Source: Cyanobacteria bacterium UBA791
Lineage (GTDB): Bacteria; Cyanobacteriota; Vampirovibrionia; Gastranaerophilales; Gastranaerophilaceae
DNA: 25,653 nucleotides
Assembly (NCBI GenBank): GCA_002297005.1
Contig: DBIX01000008.1
Location: 4,205-29,857 of the forward strand
Reading direction: 5' to 3'
A program made the position numbers and the translations under genes. The notes below the pieces were generated by a model that worked only from the letters and a program-made list of their open reading frames with translations, did not search any database and was not told the DNA's origin. Position 1 is the stretch's first letter. Each line of letters begins with the position of its first letter. This document shows positions 8,273 through 15,629 of the stretch, one piece after another.

Positions 8273-8952
8273 ACTTTCTCCTTGTTACTAATGATAAAAT
8301 GACCTCTAATAGAATCAAGGTTGATTTTATCAAATGTATAAAGTCTTGCAGGGCGTTTAGAAGTAGATTTAGAGAACTCGTTAAGTTCGATTAAACCCTC
8401 TGTACAAAGAACTTTTTTTCTAAAATTACGTTTATCTAATTGTTTACCCATGATTAATTCGTAAGCTTTTTGCATTTCTGTAAGAGTGAATTTCTCATTC
8501 AATAATTGATATGCAACAGGGCAAACTTCCAATCTTTCTCTAGTAGCTTTTCGAGAGTATTCGATAATTTGCTTGTGGTCAAATGCCAAAGGTGGCAAAT
8601 CGTTTACGTTGTGCCAAGCAACATCTGGGTCAGAGAAGATTTGAACATCTTTTGCTCTAACAAGTGCAAAATAAGCACAAGTGATAACTCTTGACGTAGG
8701 GTGGCGAAGTGGGTCACCAAATGTGTATAACTGTTCTAAGAATACGTTTTCAACACCAGTACGTTCTTTCAATACTCTTTCTGCGGCTTGATCCAAGTTT
8801 TCGCTCATTCTTACATAGCCACCAGGAATTGCCCATTTATCTTTGAATGGTTCTGTGTGACGTTTAATAAGCAAAACTTTTAATTCGTCCTCAAACATTG
8901 ATAAGATAACTGTATCGACTGTTATTTCATGTGTTCTTGTTTCGTTAAACAT
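8266..8952 (-). CDS. NrtR-like Nudix-fold transcription regulator with degenerate Nudix box
   Basis: A 228-residue protein with an N-terminal Nudix fold (about 8-145) and a C-terminal winged-helix-like part (about 150-225, including LTEMQKAYELIMG and KRNFRKKVL), the layout of NrtR-family regulators that sense ADP-ribose and related compounds. The Nudix box is recognisable (G45, E51, R59, G66) but two of the three metal-binding glutamates of REUxEE are changed: the first is V60 and the last is R64, leaving only E63. Hydrolysis is therefore doubtful and a ligand-sensing DNA-binding role more likely. AIPGGYVR and the TFGDPLRHP segment are typical of this group. It is first in a five-gene operon with its own promoter. 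Its targets cannot be told from the sequence; a plain ADP-ribose hydrolase remains the alternative. Confidence 0.8.
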   Translation of the reverse strand: MFNETRTHEITVDTVILSMFEDELKVLLIKRHTEPFKDKWAIPGGYVRMSENLDQAAERVLKERTGVENVFLEQLYTFGDPLRHPTSRVITCAYFALVRAKDVQIFSDPDVAWHNVNDLPPLAFDHKQIIEYSRKATRERLEVCPVAYQLLNEKFTLTEMQKAYELIMGKQLDKRNFRKKVLCTEGLIELNEFSKSTSKRPARLYTFDKINLDSIRGHFIISNKEKVC

Positions 8953-9001
8953 TCTTTCCTACTACTCTACTCTAAAAGATTTTTCTCTTCTTTATAATAA
9001 T

Positions 9002-9029
9002 ATCATATCAACAAAATTAAATTTGTAAA
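9002..9029 (-). promoter_or_regulatory. Promoter of the Nudix-secG-tcdA operon
   Basis: On the minus strand TTTACA (9029-9024), a 16-base spacer and TATGAT (9007-9002), extended by TG at 9010-9009. Expected start is near 8995, giving a leader of about 43 bases ending in AGGAAAG before the ATG at 8952. The -35 lies within the last codons of the transglycosylase gene. Confidence 0.55.
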
Positions 9030-9688
9030 ACCCCTTTAGAGCTATTTTCGTTTATGTTATGAGTGTGGTTAATTTTTTGAATTTTAACAACTGGAACTAC
9101 AGAAGCAATAGGTTTATTTGTAGATGGAACAGTAGTTACATAAGGTTTAGACTTAGCAACTGGAGTTACATCGAAAGAAAATTTCGGAGGATTTTTTCTT
9201 GGTACGCTTCTGATTGCCTTATCAGGATTTACTTTTTGATAAGAGTACTCTTTCATAATTGAATTTACAAATCTTCTTGTTTCACCGATAGGTGGAACAG
9301 TTCTGTTATATCTTTTTACAGCAACAGGACCTGCATTGTAAGCTGCCAATGCTAATTCTGTTGAACCATACATTTTGTACATCATTTTGTAGTACATTAA
9401 TCCACCCTTGATGTTATCGCTTAAATAGTATGGATTAACGCCCAATCTTCTAGCTGTTGATGGCATTAATTGGAATACACCAACTGCCCCTCTATGGCTA
9501 GTTGTGTCATGTCTAAAACCTGATTCTGTTTTAGCAATACTTAGTGCTAAAGCTGGATCAATACCCAATTCAATTGCTGATTTAACGATTTTTGCTTTTA
9601 CATCATCTACGCTATTTGCATTTGCTTTTAAATTGGGGCATACTAACATCACTAATGTGATTGTAGTTAATATTAATTTTTTTATCAT
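9017..9688 (-). CDS. Secreted SLT-family lytic transglycosylase
   Basis: A periplasmic muramidase-type enzyme that cleaves the glycan chain of peptidoglycan non-hydrolytically. Residues 1-24 form a Sec signal peptide (ANA^N or nearby). The SLT catalytic domain spans about 28-145: the catalytic Glu55 in AKTESGF, then GVFQLMPSTARRLGV (70-84) and AYNAGP (116-121), the three classic family-1 motifs. The C-terminal 80 residues are Pro/Lys/Val-rich and low complexity, probably a flexible tail. The ATG is preceded by AAGGGAAA. It is transcribed away from the prepilin operon and has its own promoter. Such enzymes often open the wall for envelope machines, so proximity to pilins may be meaningful, though this is inference. 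Confidence 0.92.
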   Translation of the reverse strand: MIKKLILTTITLVMLVCPNLKANANSVDDVKAKIVKSAIELGIDPALALSIAKTESGFRHDTTSHRGAVGVFQLMPSTARRLGVNPYYLSDNIKGGLMYYKMMYKMYGSTELALAAYNAGPVAVKRYNRTVPPIGETRRFVNSIMKEYSYQKVNPDKAIRSVPRKNPPKFSFDVTPVAKSKPYVTTVPSTNKPIASVVPVVKIQKINHTHNINENSSKGVLQI

Positions 9689-9752
9689 TGGATTTCCCTT
9701 AAAATTCTAAATTGTAAATCTTAAAATATCTCAAAAGACTTAGTGTATTATT

Positions 9753-9781
9753 AGTGTACAATAAACAATTTAAAATTGCAA
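9753..9781 (-). promoter_or_regulatory. Promoter of the lytic transglycosylase gene
   Basis: On the minus strand TTGCAA (9781-9776), a 17-base spacer and TACACT (9758-9753). The -10 is part of a direct repeat TACACTAA (9758-9751 and 9747-9740), so either copy could matter. The leader would be about 58 bases. Confidence 0.4.
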
Positions 9782-9805
9782 GTTTAAGACCCTTGATTTG
9801 TTAAT

Positions 9806-9823
9806 ATTTGCACCCATGCAAAT
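9806..9823. repeat. Inverted repeat over the -35 of the prepilin promoter (operator candidate)
   Basis: ATTTGCA (9806-9812) and TGCAAAT (9817-9823) are perfect 7-bp inverted arms around CCCA. The position over the -35 suggests a repressor site, but no cognate regulator is evident. Confidence 0.5.
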
Positions 9824-9837
9824 CTTCATGGTATAAT
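9806..9837 (+). promoter_or_regulatory. Promoter of the prepilin operon
   Basis: TTGCAC (9808-9813), 18-base spacer, and an extended -10 TGGTATAAT (9829-9837). Transcription would start near 9844, so the leader is short and carries AAGGAG at 9844-9849. The start could be a few bases further upstream or downstream than predicted. The -35 is embedded in a perfect inverted repeat. Confidence 0.65.
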
Positions 9838-9857
9838 AATAGCAAGGAGTTCAGAGA

Positions 9858-10592
9858 ATGTTACAAAAAACTAAAAAAGCATTCACATTGGCAGAGGCTG
9901 TTATCACTTTAGTCTTTCTTTCGATAATAGCTACTCAAATTATTGCTGCTGTAAATACAACAAGACCAAGCTCTGAAAAAGTACTTTTTAGAAAAGCTTA
10001 TTCAACTATTGAAAATACCGTTAGTAATCTTATAAATGATGATAATTTATATCCAATTTCTTATCAAAATCTTACTTGTAATGGTTTAACTCAAGAATGT
10101 CAAAGAGGTTTTCTTGATACTGATACTGGTTCTACAGCTAATCCAAATTCCAAAGGTACTTATTATGCTTACCAAGCCTTGGTTTCTCAATCAAAATGTA
10201 CTGCTGGTCCAAAATTGGTAAGATTATTCTGTGCTTCTTTAAATACAACTACTGCAAGTTGTTCAGGTAATACTTGTTCTTTTACGACAACGGATGGGAT
10301 GCAATGGACAGTTACTCAAAGAGCAAATTCAGCTGATTATACTCCATCTTGTTGTCATTCAATTCAAGGTATTCATCCTATGTTGACAATCATGGTGGAT
10401 GTTAATGGTCCAGCTGAACCTAATACAAATACTGGTGTTAATATTCCTGACCAATATCATTTGAACGTGTATTATAACGGTAAAGTTGAAGTTAACAAAA
10501 CGCTTTCAGAAAAAGGTATAACTTTCTTGAAAAATCCTACAGATACAAAACGTCGTCCAGATATTGAAGATGACAGATACGGAAAGGATTAA
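9858..10592 (+). CDS. Prepilin-like protein (type IV pilus/type II secretion N-terminal motif), paralogue 1
   Basis: A 244-residue type IV pilin-like protein. A short basic leader ends at Ala8, with predicted prepilin peptidase cleavage before Phe9 (KKA^FTLAE), the Glu at mature position 5, and a hydrophobic helix to about residue 32. After the helix comes TTRPSSEKVLFRKAYSTIEN, shared with the next two genes. The large globular part has 11 cysteines, including SCSGNTC and PSCC, and the conserved segments FTTTDGMQWTV and MVDVNGPAEPN; the latter resembles the D-x-N-G...PN loop of pilins and pseudopilins, which may bind calcium. AAGGAG lies 8 bases before the ATG. First gene of a three-gene operon. 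No pilus assembly ATPase or peptidase is in the window, so pilus versus pseudopilus use is unknown. Confidence 0.85.
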   Translation: MLQKTKKAFTLAEAVITLVFLSIIATQIIAAVNTTRPSSEKVLFRKAYSTIENTVSNLINDDNLYPISYQNLTCNGLTQECQRGFLDTDTGSTANPNSKGTYYAYQALVSQSKCTAGPKLVRLFCASLNTTTASCSGNTCSFTTTDGMQWTVTQRANSADYTPSCCHSIQGIHPMLTIMVDVNGPAEPNTNTGVNIPDQYHLNVYYNGKVEVNKTLSEKGITFLKNPTDTKRRPDIEDDRYGKD

Positions 10593-10595
10593 TTT

Positions 10596-11324
10596 ATGAG
10601 TAAAATTAATTCTAGAAAGAGAGCCTTTACTCTTGCAGAAGTTATGCTTACTGTAGTTATTTTAAGTGTTATCGCTATTGTTGTAATGCCAGTAATTACT
10701 GCAAGTAGGCCGAGTAATGAAAAAGTTTTATTGAAAAAAGCTTATAATACGACAGAACAAGTAATTTCTGAGTTAGCTGGTAATGATAGATTTTATCCTT
10801 CAGATATAACCTTAAAAGATGTTAATTCAACTTCTTTTGCTAATAACACTTCACCAAGTGGTTTTTTGAATTATAGATACCCAGCTAATGATTCAATGCT
10901 AGAATATACAATTCAAGAATCTTTTGCTGGTACAGCGACTTCAAAAGGTTGTAATTGTTATAATACAAACCACAACAAACTTTCGATGTTGTTTTGTTGC
11001 TCTTTAAAAACTGTTAGCAAAAATGGAACTCCTCTTTGTACTACTACAAGCAATAACACAACTTGTGATTTTGATACAACGGATGGTATAACTTGGCATA
11101 CGGTTGATGTAAGTCAAACAAGTACGGATTTAACAAAACCAATATTTACTATAACTGTTGATGTTGATAACCGTTGGGGCGGTAGACATAAAGAAATAAC
11201 TGCTGCTGGTTATAAAAAAACTAGATTTATTTTTGAAGTATACTATGATGGTAAGTTAAAAGTCGATTCTACAGCTCAAGATATTTTAGCTGATTCTTTG
11301 AGTAACAAAAGACTTAACTATTAA
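10596..11324 (+). CDS. Prepilin-like protein, paralogue 2
   Basis: A 242-residue protein of the same build as its upstream neighbour: basic leader, predicted cleavage after Ala10 (KRA^FTLAE), hydrophobic helix to about residue 34, then SRPSNEKVLLKKAYNTTEQ. It keeps the cysteine block GCNCYN...LFCCSL, the CDFDTTDGITWHTV segment and ITVDVDNRW, but lacks the N-G...PN residues seen in paralogues 1 and 3, so the putative cation loop is altered here. The C-terminus YYDGKLKVDS...SLSNKRLNY matches the ending of paralogue 3. The start is 3 bases after the previous stop, with AAAGGA upstream. Probably a minor or structural pilin working with the two neighbours. Confidence 0.85.
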   Translation: MSKINSRKRAFTLAEVMLTVVILSVIAIVVMPVITASRPSNEKVLLKKAYNTTEQVISELAGNDRFYPSDITLKDVNSTSFANNTSPSGFLNYRYPANDSMLEYTIQESFAGTATSKGCNCYNTNHNKLSMLFCCSLKTVSKNGTPLCTTTSNNTTCDFDTTDGITWHTVDVSQTSTDLTKPIFTITVDVDNRWGGRHKEITAAGYKKTRFIFEVYYDGKLKVDSTAQDILADSLSNKRLNY

Positions 11325-11333
11325 GGAGATAAA

Positions 11334-12035
11334 TTGAAACTAAAAGCTTTTACCTTGGCAGAAGCCGTTATAACCTTATCTTTGCTCGCTGTAATTGCTG
11401 CAATATTAATTCCTGCTGCAACAAACATTACACCAAGTAATGTTAAAACTCCTTTTAGAAATGCTTACAATATTACTTCAACAACAGTCGATAATTTAAT
11501 AAATAATGAAATTTTATATCCATCATCAGAATTGATAAGTTCTGATATACCTATTCCAAAAGGATTTTTCTACGATACAACGGGTACAAAGCATACAATG
11601 TCTGGTGCAAATATTTCTGTTTATTCAGAAACGAATGATTTAGCATGGGAATACGAAGCATTAACAAAAAATTGTAAATGTACAAAAGGAAAAAAACTTT
11701 TAAAAGCCTTTTGTTGTTCAATGAATGTTACGGCTGCTGATTGTCAAGCAGATGATAAAAAATGTGAATATACAACAAATAATGGTATGACTTGGACTAT
11801 TACTTATGATACAAATTGCACAAGTGCAAATAGAGATACCACTCCGATTATGGCGGTAGAGGTTGATGTAAATGGTACAGGCAAGCCAAATAGTGCATCT
11901 GGAGATAGACCTGATAAGTACAAATTTGATGTGTATTACAATGGTAGAGTTGAATTAAATTCGTCTTATGCTAGCTATAATATGGCAAGAACATTTTTGG
12001 AAAATTCTTTAAATAACAAAAAGAAAAACTATTAA
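11334..12035 (+). CDS. Prepilin-like protein, paralogue 3 (TTG start)
   Basis: A 233-residue paralogue with a very short leader: MKLKA^FTLAE, hydrophobic helix to about residue 29, then ITPSNVKTPFRNAYNITST. Cysteine block NCKCTKGKKLLKAFCCSM, then KCEYTTNNGMTWTI and VEVDVNGTGKPN, and ending YYNGRVELNS...SLNNKKKNY. I accept the unusual TTG at 11334 because AAGGAG (11323-11328) is at the right distance, the leader fits the prepilin pattern, and there is no alternative ATG before the cleavage motif. The ribosome-binding site overlaps the stop of paralogue 2. No hairpin terminator is visible after the gene, so read-through into the phosphorylase gene is possible. Confidence 0.85.
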   Translation: MKLKAFTLAEAVITLSLLAVIAAILIPAATNITPSNVKTPFRNAYNITSTTVDNLINNEILYPSSELISSDIPIPKGFFYDTTGTKHTMSGANISVYSETNDLAWEYEALTKNCKCTKGKKLLKAFCCSMNVTAADCQADDKKCEYTTNNGMTWTITYDTNCTSANRDTTPIMAVEVDVNGTGKPNSASGDRPDKYKFDVYYNGRVELNSSYASYNMARTFLENSLNNKKKNY

Positions 12036-12053
12036 CAAAAATAAAATTGTTTA

Positions 12054-12062
12054 TGTTAGAAT
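12054..12062 (+). promoter_or_regulatory. Extended -10 upstream of methylthioadenosine phosphorylase
   Basis: TGTTAGAAT (TG + T + TAGAAT) would start transcription near 12069, leaving a leader of about 43 bases with AGAAGGGAA before the ATG at 12112. The only -35-like match, TTAACA at 12032-12037, is 19 bases away and weak. Confidence 0.4.
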
Positions 12063-12111
12063 TAAGATAATAATAAATATGTATTAGTGTTTAGAAAAGA
12101 AGGGAAATTTA

Positions 12112-12912
12112 ATGGAAACTAAAAATTTAGCAAAAATCGGCGTTTTCGGTGGTTCTGGTCTATACAAATTCTTAGATGATGTAGAAGAAGTTAGAGTTGA
12201 AACACCTTATGGTATGCCAAGTGATAGTTTAATGATTGGTACAATCGGTAATACAAAAGTAGCATTTATGCCACGTCATGGTAGAAATCACACTATTCTT
12301 CCTCATTTAATCAATTACAGAGCAAATGTTTGGGCTATGAAATATGCTGGATGTGAAAGAGTTATTTCTCCATGTGCTTGCGGTAGCTTACAAAAACACA
12401 TCAATCCTGGTGACTTTGTAATTTGTGACCAATTCGTTGATTGGACAGATGGCAGAAAATCAACATTCTTTGAAGGACCAGTTGTTCACCACCCATCTCC
12501 AACTGATTTATATTGCCCAGAATTAAGAGAATTAGCTATTAAAGTTGCTAAAGATATGGGTATTACAGTTCACGAAACTGGTACAATGACAGTTATCAAC
12601 GGACCTAGATTCTCTACAAAAGCTGAATCTAAATTCTTTACAGCTCAAGGTTGGGACGTAATTGGTATGACTGCATTCCCAGAAAATTACTTGGTAAGAG
12701 AAATGGATATGTGTCCATTGAACATTTCATTAATTACTGACCACGACTGTGGTTTAGTTGGTGATGTTCCACCTGTTTCTCACCACGAAGTTTGCAGAGT
12801 ATTCGAACAAAACTTAGACAGAGTTAAAAAATTGTTATTCACAGTAATTGAAAACATTCCTGCTGAAAGACATTGTGCTTGCAAAACTACAAGTACTGAC
12901 TCTCAAATGTAG
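12112..12912 (+). CDS. mtnP: S-methyl-5'-thioadenosine phosphorylase
   Basis: Phosphorolyses methylthioadenosine to adenine and methylthioribose-1-phosphate in methionine/polyamine salvage. The 266-residue PNP/MTAP-family protein has GGSG (13-16), phosphate-binding PRHGRNH (54-60), SPCACGSL, GPRFST (164-169), IGMTAFPE (184-191) and the base-recognition TDHDC (209-213), whose aspartates favour 6-aminopurines (adenine) in MTAP. Methylthioinosine or guanosine phosphorylase activity remains possible within this family. The C-terminus contains HCACK, a cysteine cluster of unknown role. No other salvage gene (mtnA and so on) is nearby. AGAAGGGAA precedes the start, and a strong intrinsic terminator follows 15 bases after the stop. 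Confidence 0.9.
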   Translation: METKNLAKIGVFGGSGLYKFLDDVEEVRVETPYGMPSDSLMIGTIGNTKVAFMPRHGRNHTILPHLINYRANVWAMKYAGCERVISPCACGSLQKHINPGDFVICDQFVDWTDGRKSTFFEGPVVHHPSPTDLYCPELRELAIKVAKDMGITVHETGTMTVINGPRFSTKAESKFFTAQGWDVIGMTAFPENYLVREMDMCPLNISLITDHDCGLVGDVPPVSHHEVCRVFEQNLDRVKKLLFTVIENIPAERHCACKTTSTDSQM

Positions 12913-12926
12913 TTTATAATTCTAAT

Positions 12927-12959
12927 AAGAGGTTGAAGTTTGTCTTCGACCTCTTTTTT
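12927..12959 (+). terminator. Intrinsic terminator after mtnP
   Basis: AAGAGGTTGAAG (12927-12938) pairs with CTTCGACCTCTT (12944-12955), 12 bp with one G-T pair and a 5-base loop, followed by a T run to 12959. Confidence 0.9.
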
Positions 12960-12976
12960 GTATATAGGTAATTTTT

Positions 12977-13225
12977 ATGATTAAACAAGCAATTTATAAC
13001 TTATTTTATTTTTACGAAATTCTTATTATTGTAAGAATTTTTATGACTTGGATTCCAAGTATAAATTGGGAAGCTCAACCAACTAAAACTGTTAGAATTA
13101 TAACTGATGCGTGGTTGGATTTGTTTAGAAGATTTATTCCACCTGTAGGAGGCTTAGACTTTTCGCCAATCGTTGCAATTATTGTTTTACAAGTTTTGCA
13201 AACTGTTGTGGTTGGTCTACTTTAA
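12977..13225 (+). CDS. YggT family membrane protein
   Basis: An 82-residue protein with two hydrophobic helices (about 6-26 and 61-81) separated by a loop. The conserved YggT signature is clear: RIFMTWIP after the first helix and DLFRRFIPPVGGLDFSPIVAI before and into the second. In Cyanobacteria and other bacteria, relatives influence chromosome/nucleoid distribution, cell division or membrane protein assembly; the exact role here is unknown. It stands alone between two terminators. The ATG at 12977 has only a weak AGG eight bases upstream, and TATATA at 12961-12966 could act as its -10, which would give a very short leader. Confidence 0.88.
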   Translation: MIKQAIYNLFYFYEILIIVRIFMTWIPSINWEAQPTKTVRIITDAWLDLFRRFIPPVGGLDFSPIVAIIVLQVLQTVVVGLL

Positions 13226-13239
13226 TATAAGTTTTATAC

Positions 13240-13276
13240 AAAAAGACGAGGTTATTTTTAGCCTCGTCTTTTTTAG
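13240..13276. terminator. Bidirectional intrinsic terminator between YggT gene and the protease gene
   Basis: AAAAAGACGAGG (13240-13251) pairs with CCTCGTCTTTTT (13262-13273); the stem can extend by three more pairs to a TTTT loop. Flanking A and T runs let it work for both converging units. Confidence 0.9.
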
Positions 13277-13284
13277 TACATATT

Positions 13285-14520
13285 TTAAGGAATTTTGTAA
13301 TAACTTTTGTATTGCATAATTGTATTATCATTATTAGCTTCAGGGTGTGTTTGAAGAAATAATATCAATTTATCTTTGCCCTCAGGCTTTTTAAGATATG
13401 TGCATAAGTATAAATAGTTTATAAAATATTCTTTTTTATTTGGATATTTGTCAACTAAAGCAACGTATAAGTTATAAGCTTCTTCGTATTTTTGACCTGA
13501 AAGTTTTGATAGAGCTATCATTGCTTCATAGTTTTCTATTTCAACTGGGTCATAAGTTCTTTCTTTTGCATACTCATAAAACTGAGCAGAAGTTTCATAT
13601 TTTTTAGAGGAATAATAACATTCTGCCATAGATGCATATATATTTGAATCAGATGGGTCAATATTTAGAGCTTTTTTATATGCTTCTAGAGCTTCAGGTA
13701 ACATTTTTAAGTCGTAGTAAACATTACCTAAGTTAATCCAAGAGTTTGTTTTATTTGGAGCTTGTTGAGTATATCTTAAAGCTTCTTGCAGTTTATCAGT
13801 AGATGCTGTTGCAGAATTTTGGTTGATTAATTCAGTATTTTTTGAATACATGATTTTCAAAGTAGCCATATCCCTAGCAGAAAGAGTCATCATTGTATTT
13901 GCTTGAGTTTGAGGATACATTATATCGGCTCTATTATCGCTATGACCATTTATACCTAGTGCGTGACCTATTTCATGCAAGGCTGTATTATACACAAATG
14001 CTGATGAAAATTTGATACCATCTTTTTGTGTTAATAATTTTATATTTGAAGATTGGATATTGTGACCTGATGAAAAATTGTTTGTGATGCCAGCTACAAA
14101 CTGTTCTTCGTCTGCTCGTTCAAGTCTTGCTGGGAAAGTTACGTTTATTTGTGCAGTAGTTGGGCTATCAACATAATTAAATGAAATCATTCCATTGAAA
14201 TTCGCATTGTATAAATCAAAAGCTGATTTTACAATATTTGTAAATGGATTGCTTTGTATATATACATTAATTGGCATTTGTTGCCATATTGCAAAATTGC
14301 CTGAGGCAGTAACTGCATTTGAAAAATAATTATCAGACAAATCTCCAGATGGAACACCAGCAGGGGCAGGAGCTGGAACTTCTTCTGCTTGTACTTCATT
14401 TTGGTTATTTTTTAACGTTATATTGTTCATAACTTTTGAGTTAAAAATAAACACAGCAACAATTAACGCAAATGCGAAAACTATAGCCTTTATATAACGT
14501 GAGTCGATATTATTATTCAT
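13285..14520 (-). CDS. Membrane-anchored metzincin (matrixin-like) protease fused to TPR repeats
   Basis: A 411-residue protein with an unusual architecture. Residues 9-26 form an N-terminal membrane anchor or uncleaved signal; a Pro/Ala/Glu linker follows (about 43-58). Residues 75-228 form a zinc protease domain with HEIGHALGINGH (182-193), the complete HExxHxxGxxH metzincin site with Glu183 as general base, then the Met-turn ADIMYP (Met201) and LSARDMATLKIMY, the matrixin-type ending. Residues about 235-400 are TPR repeats (for example SWINLGNVYYDLKMLPEALE, then IDPSDSNIYASMAECYYSSK), implying a bound partner or substrate. The active site would face outside the cytoplasm. No Cys-switch propeptide is visible. 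Last gene of the dnaG-rpoD unit, 11 bases after rpoD, with no clear ribosome-binding site. Substrate unknown. Confidence 0.85.
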   Translation of the reverse strand: MNNNIDSRYIKAIVFAFALIVAVFIFNSKVMNNITLKNNQNEVQAEEVPAPAPAGVPSGDLSDNYFSNAVTASGNFAIWQQMPINVYIQSNPFTNIVKSAFDLYNANFNGMISFNYVDSPTTAQINVTFPARLERADEEQFVAGITNNFSSGHNIQSSNIKLLTQKDGIKFSSAFVYNTALHEIGHALGINGHSDNRADIMYPQTQANTMMTLSARDMATLKIMYSKNTELINQNSATASTDKLQEALRYTQQAPNKTNSWINLGNVYYDLKMLPEALEAYKKALNIDPSDSNIYASMAECYYSSKKYETSAQFYEYAKERTYDPVEIENYEAMIALSKLSGQKYEEAYNLYVALVDKYPNKKEYFINYLYLCTYLKKPEGKDKLILFLQTHPEANNDNTIMQYKSYYKIP

Positions 14521-14531
14521 AATACAAGAAA

Positions 14532-15629
14532 CTAAATTTCAACGTATTCTCTTAAACGTTTGCTTCTATTTGGATGTCTTAATTTTCTCAAAGCTTTAGC
14601 TTCAATTTGACGGATACGTTCACGAGTAACGCCGAATAATTGACCAACTTCTTCCAAAGTTCTTTGACGACCATCATCCATACCAAAACGTAGTCTTAGT
14701 ACATCACGTTCTCTTGGTGATAGTGTACATAAAACTTCTGCTAAATCTTCTCTTAAAAGTTCAGAAGCAACTGTTTTAATTGGTGCATCAGCTTCTTTGT
14801 CTTCAATAAAGTCGCCTAATCTTGAATCTTCTTCTTGACCGATTGGTGTTTCAAGAGATAAAGGTTCTTGAGCGATTTTAATAATTTCTCTTAATTTTGG
14901 AATAGAAACACCCATTTCAACTGCAAGTTCTTCTTCAGTTGGTTTTCTTGATAATTCTTGAGCAAGTTTTCTAGTAACTTTTTTCAATTTGTTAATTGTT
15001 TCAACCATGTGAACAGGGATACGGATTGTTCTAGCTTGGTCTGCAATAGCACGAGTGATAGCTTGTCTAATCCACCATGTTGCATAAGTTGAGAATTTAA
15101 AACCTCTTTCATGGTCGAATTTTTCTGCTGCACGGATTAAACCTAAGTTACCTTCTTGGATAAGGTCTAAGAACAACATACCACGACCAACATATTTTTT
15201 AGCAATACTTACAACTAAACGTAAGTTAGCTTGTACTAATTTTCTTTTTGCGATAGCACCTGGAGTACCACCTTTGATGATAGTTCTAGCTAATTCGATT
15301 TCCTCATTAGCAGATAATAATTTGATACGACCAATTTCACGTAAGTAAAGTCTTACCGGGTCATCAACAGTAACACCTTTTGGTAATTCTAAATCATCTT
15401 GTGAAGAATCCTCTGGTGTTTCTAACATATAAATTTCGTCATAGTGACTTTTTGGTTCCATTTTTGTAGAAACGATGTCTTCGATGTTGTCTGTGCTAAT
15501 ATCAACGTTCATGTACGAATCAGCACCAGCATCTTCAACCTTGTCACCATCAATGTCTAACATATCTAAATTTTCATCATCTTCCATAACATTTGTTATA
15601 GATGAATTAGATTGTCTTTTTCTAGTCAT
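14532..15629 (-). CDS. rpoD: Principal RNA polymerase sigma factor (sigma-70 family)
   Basis: Primary sigma factor directing RNA polymerase to most promoters. The 365 residues hold an acidic Asp/Glu-rich N-terminus (about 15-85) in place of a long region 1.1, region 1.2 (YLREIGRIKLLSANEEIELA, about 95-114), core region 2 (132-210, with LDLIQEGNLGLIRAAEKF and TYATWWIRQAITRAI), region 3 (210-290) and region 4 with the helix-turn-helix TLEEVGQLFGVTRERIRQIE (324-343). It lacks the large insert between regions 1.2 and 2.1 of enterobacterial RpoD and looks like the cyanobacterial/Gram-positive SigA size class. Its ATG overlaps the dnaG stop by 8 bases, with GGAG inside dnaG, so it is translationally coupled. 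Group 1 rather than group 2 status is inferred from the dnaG linkage. Confidence 0.95.
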   Translation of the reverse strand: MTRKRQSNSSITNVMEDDENLDMLDIDGDKVEDAGADSYMNVDISTDNIEDIVSTKMEPKSHYDEIYMLETPEDSSQDDLELPKGVTVDDPVRLYLREIGRIKLLSANEEIELARTIIKGGTPGAIAKRKLVQANLRLVVSIAKKYVGRGMLFLDLIQEGNLGLIRAAEKFDHERGFKFSTYATWWIRQAITRAIADQARTIRIPVHMVETINKLKKVTRKLAQELSRKPTEEELAVEMGVSIPKLREIIKIAQEPLSLETPIGQEEDSRLGDFIEDKEADAPIKTVASELLREDLAEVLCTLSPRERDVLRLRFGMDDGRQRTLEEVGQLFGVTRERIRQIEAKALRKLRHPNRSKRLREYVEI

